DNA from: Chitinophagales bacterium
GTDB lineage: Bacteria; Bacteroidota; Bacteroidia; Chitinophagales; Saprospiraceae
Length of the DNA stretch: 64,000 nt
Assembly: GCA_013298845.1 (NCBI GenBank)
Contig: JAAFJN010000028.1
Location: forward strand, 1-64,000
Direction of reading: 5' to 3'
In this document: positions 59,656-64,000 of the stretch, in pieces
How the letters are laid out: the number at the start of each line of letters is the position of its first letter
Position numbering within the stretch: the stretch's first letter is position 1
Program-made: the position numbers and the translations under genes
The notes under the pieces: generated by a model
Databases searched by the model: none
The model's input: only the letters and a program-made list of their open reading frames with translations
Told to the model about the DNA's origin: nothing

Positions 59656-60678
59656 TTAATTTGACAAGGGGTCAGTTGGTTTTTTAAATTCTTTGGCGTA
59701 CATTTTTACTAAAAGCAAAAACATGGAAATAATAATCGGGCCAAAAATAAACCCGATAAACCCCAATAATTGCAACCCGATAATAACCCCAAATAAAGTG
59801 ATCAGCGGATGGGTATGCCCCATTTTATTCATGAGCCACATCCGGGCCAGGTTATCCACCGAACCAACGACCACAAAGCCGTAAATCAGTACAAAAGAGG
59901 CCTCCCGGATTAATCCTTTCGACACCAAAACCATTGTTAACGGAATAACCGCCAGCGAAACGCCCAAAAAAGGGATCATACCGGCCACAAACGTCATAAA
60001 AAACCAAAACCAAAGGTCCTCTACGCCAACTATGGCATACCCAATTACCCCCACAATACCCTGCACCGTACCCATCATCGGGATACCAACGGCGTTGGCC
60101 AGTACCAGGTTATCGAGTTCTTTGCGCAGTTCCGTCGTATGGGCGGGTTGGAACGGCAGCCAACCAAACAGAAGCCGCTCCATCGCTGCGCTCGCCGAGA
60201 GCATGAACCACAATATACAGTACGTAATGAGCAGCATCACAAAGATCAATAACGTCGCATTAACGACTTGACTGGCCTGCTGTACACCCCATTCCGACAG
60301 TACTTGGACCCGCTCCGGCGTGCGCAATTCGAGGTTGGTGTATTTTTCAAACTTCAAAAGGGTAATTTCCAGGGGAATGATGATGGCCTCTTTGTTTTGA
60401 AAACCATCTTTGATTTTTACGCTCAAAACGCGGATAAATCCGTACATGGGCGCTAAAATAATCAAAAAAGAGACCAACATCATGATACCCACCGATAATT
60501 TTTGGGGCCATTTTCGGGTGTTCGTCAGGTATTCGCAGGGTTTGCGCAGCAAAATGTACAACGTGTAAGCCGCTAAAAATGCCGGGGCAAATAATTTTAA
60601 ATTCCAAAATATCAGCCCAAACAAGGCCACAATCAGGAACATTAAAAGCGCCTGCCGAATGTGCGAAATGTGAATCAT
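59656..60678 (-). CDS. AI-2E family (PerM/UPF0118) transporter
   Basis: The 340-residue product has about seven to eight transmembrane helices. The family's C-terminal signature is visible as GMIPFLGVSLAVIPLTMVL and GSVDNLARMWLMNK, then HPLITLFGVIIGLQLLGFIG. Members include exporters of autoinducer-2 or Na+/H+ antiporters; the substrate here is not predictable. It is 19 bases from the YtxH gene and likely cotranscribed. Confidence 0.88.
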   Translation of the reverse strand: MIHISHIRQALLMFLIVALFGLIFWNLKLFAPAFLAAYTLYILLRKPCEYLTNTRKWPQKLSVGIMMLVSFLIILAPMYGFIRVLSVKIKDGFQNKEAIIIPLEITLLKFEKYTNLELRTPERVQVLSEWGVQQASQVVNATLLIFVMLLITYCILWFMLSASAAMERLLFGWLPFQPAHTTELRKELDNLVLANAVGIPMMGTVQGIVGVIGYAIVGVEDLWFWFFMTFVAGMIPFLGVSLAVIPLTMVLVSKGLIREASFVLIYGFVVVGSVDNLARMWLMNKMGHTHPLITLFGVIIGLQLLGFIGFIFGPIIISMFLLLVKMYAKEFKKPTDPLSN

Positions 60679-60697
60679 ACCCGCTTGTTGTTATGCC

Positions 60698-60985
60698 TTA
60701 CAGTACTTTGTTGGCATTCACATTGTCGGTGGCCAATATGGATTTAGCCTTGGCGAATTGTTGGGTCGCTTCGTGTTTGGCTTCCTCTTTCAGGTGTTCA
60801 AATTTTTCGGTGATGCTATCAACCAATTCGTTGAACTTGTCGCCCATGCCGTTGGCGTAGTCATCGCCTTTTTGGCGAATCTGCCGACGGGTAGTGCTGC
60901 CTTTTTCGGGGGCAAATAAAAGACCCAACGTGGCACCTACTGCGGCGCTGATCAATATGCTCAATACTACTTTACTAGAATTCAT
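60698..60985 (-). CDS. YtxH-domain small stress protein
   Basis: The 95-residue product has a single N-terminal transmembrane/glycine-zipper segment (VVLSILISAAVGATLGLLFA). The YtxH signature PEKGSTTRRQIRQKGDD and a coiled helical tail follow. YtxH proteins are general-stress-induced envelope proteins in several phyla. It is first of the run YtxH, AI-2E, holin-like and may be driven by the reverse TACCTTTG at 61025-61032. Confidence 0.85.
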   Translation of the reverse strand: MNSSKVVLSILISAAVGATLGLLFAPEKGSTTRRQIRQKGDDYANGMGDKFNELVDSITEKFEHLKEEAKHEATQQFAKAKSILATDNVNANKVL

Positions 60986-61024
60986 TTTTTATTGTTTTAA
61001 CTATATTTGAAATAATTTCTACTG

Positions 61025-61032
61025 CAAAGGTA
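61025..61032 (-). promoter_or_regulatory. Bacteroidota -7 element, minus strand (TACCTTTG)
   Basis: CAAAGGTA on the plus strand reads TACCTTTG leftwards, 40 bases before the YtxH start. Confidence 0.5.
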
Positions 61033-61219
61033 AGGGTAGTTCCGGCCAGATAAATTACACAATTATTTTAAAAAATTACATTATTCACGGATGCGGTGCC
61101 GATGGTGCTTTTTATTCAAATAATGCCTAAAAACGGGCTTTTTTGCCCCAAAAGCGCTAAACTGTGAATCCTGTAACTTATTAAGGCAATTGTGCAAAAC
61201 CGTTTGATACCCCGCCCCG

Positions 61220-61227
61220 TACCTTTG
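61220..61227 (+). promoter_or_regulatory. Bacteroidota -7 element (TACCTTTG)
   Basis: TACCTTTG lies 37 bases before the barrel-protein ATG. No matching -33 box at 19 bases. Confidence 0.5.
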
Positions 61228-61263
61228 TGGCATTAAAAAGTTTCACGTTTGAATCAACTAAAA

Positions 61264-61887
61264 ATGAATAAGATACGCTTTATAGTATTGGTTTTGTTAT
61301 GCGCCGCAACAACCACCAACGCACAAGATAATAAATTCGGGCTGGGCCTGAAAGTAGGTGCCAATTACTCCAATGTATACGACGAACGGGGCCAGGATTT
61401 TTTCGCCGATCCCAAATTAGGGTTTGCTGCCGGTGGATTTTTGTCCATTCCCATTGCCCGCCACATCGGGGTGCAACCGGAGTTTATGTTTTCTCAAAAA
61501 GGTTTTGAAGGCCGGGGTGCGCTGCTGGGCAGCCCTTACTCCCTCACCCGCACCTCCAATTTTATTGATGTGCCTTTGTTTTTGGCCATTAAACCGGTGC
61601 GTTATATCAGTATTTTAGTAGGACCGCAGTTCTCCTATTTAATGCGTCAGAAAGATGTATTTGAATCGGGTTCGGCCACGGTATCGCAAGAGCAAGTGTT
61701 CAAAAACGACGATATCCGCAAAAATATACTTTGCATCGCCGGTGGTATCGACGCCACCATTAAACACATCGTACTAAGTGCCCGCTTCGGCTGGGATTTC
61801 CAAACGAACAACAGCAACGGAGCCGCCACCACACCGCGTTATAAAAATACGTGGGTACAGGGTACCGTTGGTTATTTACTGTACTAA
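61264..61887 (+). CDS. Outer-membrane beta-barrel (PorT-like) protein
   Basis: The 207-residue product has a signal peptide (residues 1-20, ending TTNAQ). PorT-family-like strands follow: NKFGLGLKVGANYSNVYDER, GFAAGGFLSIPIARHIGVQP, FIDVPLFLAIKPVRYISIL and VGPQFSYLM, ending VQGTVGYLLY with terminal aromatics. It resembles the barrel at 15209-15877. The role is unknown. A strong terminator follows. Confidence 0.85.
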   Translation: MNKIRFIVLVLLCAATTTNAQDNKFGLGLKVGANYSNVYDERGQDFFADPKLGFAAGGFLSIPIARHIGVQPEFMFSQKGFEGRGALLGSPYSLTRTSNFIDVPLFLAIKPVRYISILVGPQFSYLMRQKDVFESGSATVSQEQVFKNDDIRKNILCIAGGIDATIKHIVLSARFGWDFQTNNSNGAATTPRYKNTWVQGTVGYLLY

Positions 61888-61917
61888 TATAAATCCCAAA
61901 GTACCCAATGAATGTTT

Positions 61918-61960
61918 CATGCAGTTGTGCCTTTACGGGTCAACTGCATGTTTTTTTTTT
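61918..61960 (+). terminator. Intrinsic terminator after the barrel gene
   Basis: CATGCAGTTG (61918-61927) pairs perfectly with CAACTGCATG (61941-61950), followed directly by ten T. It is one of the cleanest intrinsic terminators in the window. Confidence 0.9.
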
Positions 61961-62010
61961 GATAAAAAGATCGAAAAACACTAAAGCCTTTATTTATCAA
62001 CGTAAATCTG

Positions 62011-62018
62011 TAATTTTG
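62011..62018 (+). promoter_or_regulatory. Bacteroidota -7 element (TAATTTTG) of the TIR gene
   Basis: TAATTTTG lies 15 bases before ATG 62033, with CTTT at 61988-61991 exactly 19 bases upstream as a -33 candidate. Confidence 0.55.
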
Positions 62019-62032
62019 CCCAACATAATAAG

Positions 62033-62566
62033 ATGAAAATGAAAAAGTCACTCCCGGCAGTTTTTATTACCTATAACCCAAAGTCTGAATTTGAAAGAAC
62101 TTTGGCTTTTCGTTTGCACACACTTGGCGCGGTTCATGGTTATCATGTTTCACTACCTGATCGTCAAACCGGGCGGGAAAAAGTGTCTCCCGAAACGTAC
62201 ACGCGGATTGGTAATTCCGATTATTTTATTTTGTTTTCTACCTCTAAGTTGTCGTCAACGGTAGAGGAAGAAATAAAAGTAGCCTGGGAACATTTGCATG
62301 ATAAGTCAAAAATTATCATCATCTACGATGGTGTTAAGAATTTGAAAGACACCCAAAATTGCACTGAAATCATTGTTGATTCAGACAATATGCCCTTAGA
62401 GCAAATCGCAATGAAGGTGATGGAGAAATTAAAATCTAATTATGCCGTCGTACCTCCGAAAAACAGTGTTAAAAACAAAAACAGTAATGATAATGTATTG
62501 GCCGGTTTGTTGATAGCCGGACTTGGCCTGTTATTACTTGGAGCACTTTTAGAAGAGTCTAAATGA
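62033..62566 (+). CDS. Membrane-anchored TIR-like domain protein
   Basis: The 177-residue product is a TIR-like domain (residues 8-135). The first strand is PAVFITYNPKSEFERTLAFR. The helix after NSDYFILFSTSKLSSTVEEE carries Glu 79/80 at the position of the NADase glutamate, and KIIIIYDG closes a strand. A Lys/Asn linker leads to a single C-terminal transmembrane helix (about 155-173, VLAGLLIAGLGLLLLGALL). This TIR-TM layout is seen in defence effectors, but function is inferred. Its base composition is AT-richer than neighbouring genes. It overlaps the next small gene by ATGA. Confidence 0.7.
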   Translation: MKMKKSLPAVFITYNPKSEFERTLAFRLHTLGAVHGYHVSLPDRQTGREKVSPETYTRIGNSDYFILFSTSKLSSTVEEEIKVAWEHLHDKSKIIIIYDGVKNLKDTQNCTEIIVDSDNMPLEQIAMKVMEKLKSNYAVVPPKNSVKNKNSNDNVLAGLLIAGLGLLLLGALLEESK

Positions 62567-62858
62567 CAGCATTTCGTACCATCATTGATACACAGAGTCA
62601 TTTTCAAAAGAAGTAAAACGACTTTTGCCTAATGTAAAAATAATGAATACCCTGCATGTAGTTGCCATGCTTGATTTACTTGGATATTTGAGGGATTTCA
62701 ATGGCTTTGTTAAAAATTTATATACAATACGCCCTATCAACGAAGGTCATTTTATTCATTGCTATCGCGAGGCCGCTCGAAATTTGGGGTACCCGATTAC
62801 TCAAAAAGAACTGTCTGCAAAGATTGATTTTGAAAAAATAGGGATTAAAAGAAATTAG
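62563..62858 (+). pseudogene. Small gene downstream of the TIR gene, apparently frameshifted
   Basis: An ATG overlapping the TIR stop (ATGA) starts a frame that ends after 17 codons (MTAFRTIIDTQSHFQKK). A second frame, shifted by -1 and open from 62589 to 62858, reads on with TESFSKEVKRLLPNVKIMN and ends KIDFEKIGIKRN. The joint product would be about 98 residues. If no frameshift exists, translation could start at ATG 62643 (MNTLHVVAMLDLLGYLRDFN, 71 residues). The product is of unknown family. Confidence 0.5.
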
Positions 62859-62864
62859 AAACGA

Positions 62865-63458
62865 GTGCACGATATTACCCAACTCCTCGGCCACACCGAC
62901 ATTTATCTGCTCGATCAAATCATGAAAGGGCGTTATGCCGCTACCGATACCATCCTCGACGCGGGCGCGGGCGGCGGTCGCAACCTGCATTGGTTCATGC
63001 GCGAAGGGTGTACCGTGTACGCCACCGACCGTGCCCCCGAAGCCCTGGAGGCCCTGCGCGACAACTATCCCGGCTTGCCATCGGCGCATATTAGCCTGGC
63101 ACCGGTAGAGCAACTCCCTTTCCCGGATGCGTTTTTTGACCACGTTATTTGTTCGGCAGTGTTGCATTTTGCCGATAGTACCCAACATTTTGAAAAAATG
63201 TTCGCCGAATTGGTGCGGGTGCTGCGCCCCGGCGGGTCGTTGTTTATCCGCGCCACCACCGACGCCGGACTGCCCGTTGCACCCCAGGCACTGGGTCAGG
63301 GCCGTTTTTTCCTTCCCGATGGCACCGAACGGTTTTTAATTACCCGCGCACACCTGGAGCAATTGCTGCAACGGCACCGGTTGGAATTATTGGAGCCGTT
63401 TAAAACCGTATTGGTAGAAGACCTGCGCAGTATGGCCGTGATCGTATTGGGGAAATAA
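62865..63458 (+). CDS. Class I SAM-dependent methyltransferase
   Basis: The 197-residue product starts at GTG 62865. It has the class I SAM-binding core: motif I ILDAGAGGGRNLHWFMREGC, a ribose-contact acidic residue in VYATDRAPEAL, and motif ICSAVLHFADS. LVRVLRPGGSLFIRATTD follows. It resembles TehB/small-molecule methyltransferases. It lies 6 bases after the small gene but returns to the GC content of the chromosome. The substrate is unknown. Confidence 0.88.
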   Translation: MHDITQLLGHTDIYLLDQIMKGRYAATDTILDAGAGGGRNLHWFMREGCTVYATDRAPEALEALRDNYPGLPSAHISLAPVEQLPFPDAFFDHVICSAVLHFADSTQHFEKMFAELVRVLRPGGSLFIRATTDAGLPVAPQALGQGRFFLPDGTERFLITRAHLEQLLQRHRLELLEPFKTVLVEDLRSMAVIVLGK

Positions 63459-63546
63459 AAAAATAGGGAACACGCCTTACGGTATGTTCCCAGCCTAAAA
63501 ATATGCTGTATAATAATCAACATTAGTGTTCCTACCTAAAAATATA

Positions 63547-63582
63547 CACTGTCGGGGTAAAAATAATCTTACCCCGACGGTG
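63547..63582. terminator. Hairpin between convergent genes
   Basis: CACTGTCGGGGTAA pairs with TTACCCCGACGGTG over 14 positions (one G-U pair) around an eight-base loop. GGGAACA/TGTTCCC at 63467-63492 forms another stem. Together they may end both the methyltransferase and haemoglobin transcripts. Confidence 0.65.
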
Positions 63583-63602
63583 AATATACTGTAACGCTCG
63601 GG

Positions 63603-64000
63603 TTATTGGCCTACGATGTCAGATTTCATTGGGCCAAGAATAGCCAATAAATCGTCTTTTTCTTGCTGTGGGACGTTAAATTTGTCCAATGCAGCCACCA
63701 AATCACCAACCAACGCATTAAATTGTTCTTCGGTGATGGCCATACCCTTGTGCGCTTCCTTCATGTTTTTGCCTTTGTATTGGCAAGGTCCACCCGAACC
63801 GGCGCAAATTTGGTCAATCAAATTATTGCGCAGCAATTGGGCGCGGTAAGGATCAGCCGCCGTTGCCGCAAATTGCGCGTTGATGACCGGGTCACCCACC
63901 ACATTCACAATAAATTGATCCACTACGGCCGAAATAGCCGATACACCGCCTAAACGTTCATATAATGTGGGGGGAACAACTTCTTCGTCTTTTTTGCAGG
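63603..64000 (-). CDS. Group 1 truncated haemoglobin (N-terminus cut by window edge)
   Basis: Reading leftwards from the window edge, the frame gives CKKDEEVVPPTLYERLGGVS and continues through PYRAQLLRNNLIDQICAGSG. The proximal His lies in KEAHKGMAITEEQFNALV, and the frame ends at 63603. TLYERLGG is the start of a group 1 truncated haemoglobin. The Cys just before it (codon near 63999) might be a lipid-attachment Cys, suggesting an exported haemoglobin lipoprotein, but the signal sequence lies outside the window. Such proteins bind O2 or NO. Confidence 0.88.
   Translation of the reverse strand, partial: CKKDEEVVPPTLYERLGGVSAISAVVDQFIVNVVGDPVINAQFAATAADPYRAQLLRNNLIDQICAGSGGPCQYKGKNMKEAHKGMAITEEQFNALVGDLVAALDKFNVPQQEKDDLLAILGPMKSDIVGQ

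Overview
The window looks like chromosomal DNA of a Bacteroidota member, most plausibly a Saprospiria/Chitinophagia-type environmental bacterium. The grounds are type IX secretion C-terminal domains on two large exoproteins, SprB-like repeats, a TonB-dependent receptor with a carboxypeptidase-like regulatory domain, sigma/FecR signalling, LytS/LytTR pairs, PorT-like barrels, and many TAnnTTTG (-7) promoter elements in place of sigma-70 boxes. I see no tRNA, rRNA, CRISPR array, prophage or intact transposase. Genus assignment from sequence alone is inference.

Layout. 1-11.4 kb: the N-terminal part of an ECF sigma factor (cut by the window edge), a beta-helix protein, a PiT/CysP-type anion permease, a YkuK-like RNase H-fold protein, a TPR-like gene with secG, pheS, a DEAD-box helicase, an effector-associated-domain plus TIR gene, and three cytoplasmic or coiled-coil genes. 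11.9-20.8 kb: a c-type cytochrome lipoprotein, a phosphoesterase/Crp/SRPBCC/membrane-protein run, a barrel protein with an orphan PaaE-like reductase, and a metal-homeostasis operon (DtxR-type repressor, Nramp transporter fused to a universal stress domain, lipoprotein) with a palindromic operator. 20.8-31 kb: a GH28-like enzyme, D-lactate dehydrogenase, two paralogous proteins of unknown family, a permuted papain-fold protein and a LytS/LytTR two-component pair. 31-41 kb: two T9SS cargo proteins (a 1244-residue metallopeptidase and a BNR/sialidase-like protein), a sigma/anti-sigma pair, and small secreted proteins. 41-54 kb: a TonB receptor, a sigma-FecR operon whose third gene joins an STN signalling domain to a beta-solenoid instead of a TonB barrel, an adhesin-like DUF2807 lipoprotein, a tandem Usp protein, barrel proteins, a Nudix enzyme, a J-domain protein and an AraC regulator. 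54-61 kb: a GT4/GH130 mannan-type pair, and a cluster of small stress or membrane proteins including a 52-residue lmo0937-type protein. 61-64 kb: a barrel protein, an AT-rich insertion with a membrane-anchored TIR-like protein and a frameshifted partner, a methyltransferase, and a truncated haemoglobin cut by the window edge.

Beyond the genes, the intergenic spaces carry a mosaic of short dispersed repeat modules (called A to F here) that recur in different orders and orientations and in several places supply the stop codon of the adjacent gene. The strongest candidates for something undescribed are a folded element at 48250-48351, whose 19-pair outer stem is kept only if G-U pairs count, the STN-solenoid signalling operon, the two TIR loci, and the uncharacterised paralogue pair at 24390-27093.
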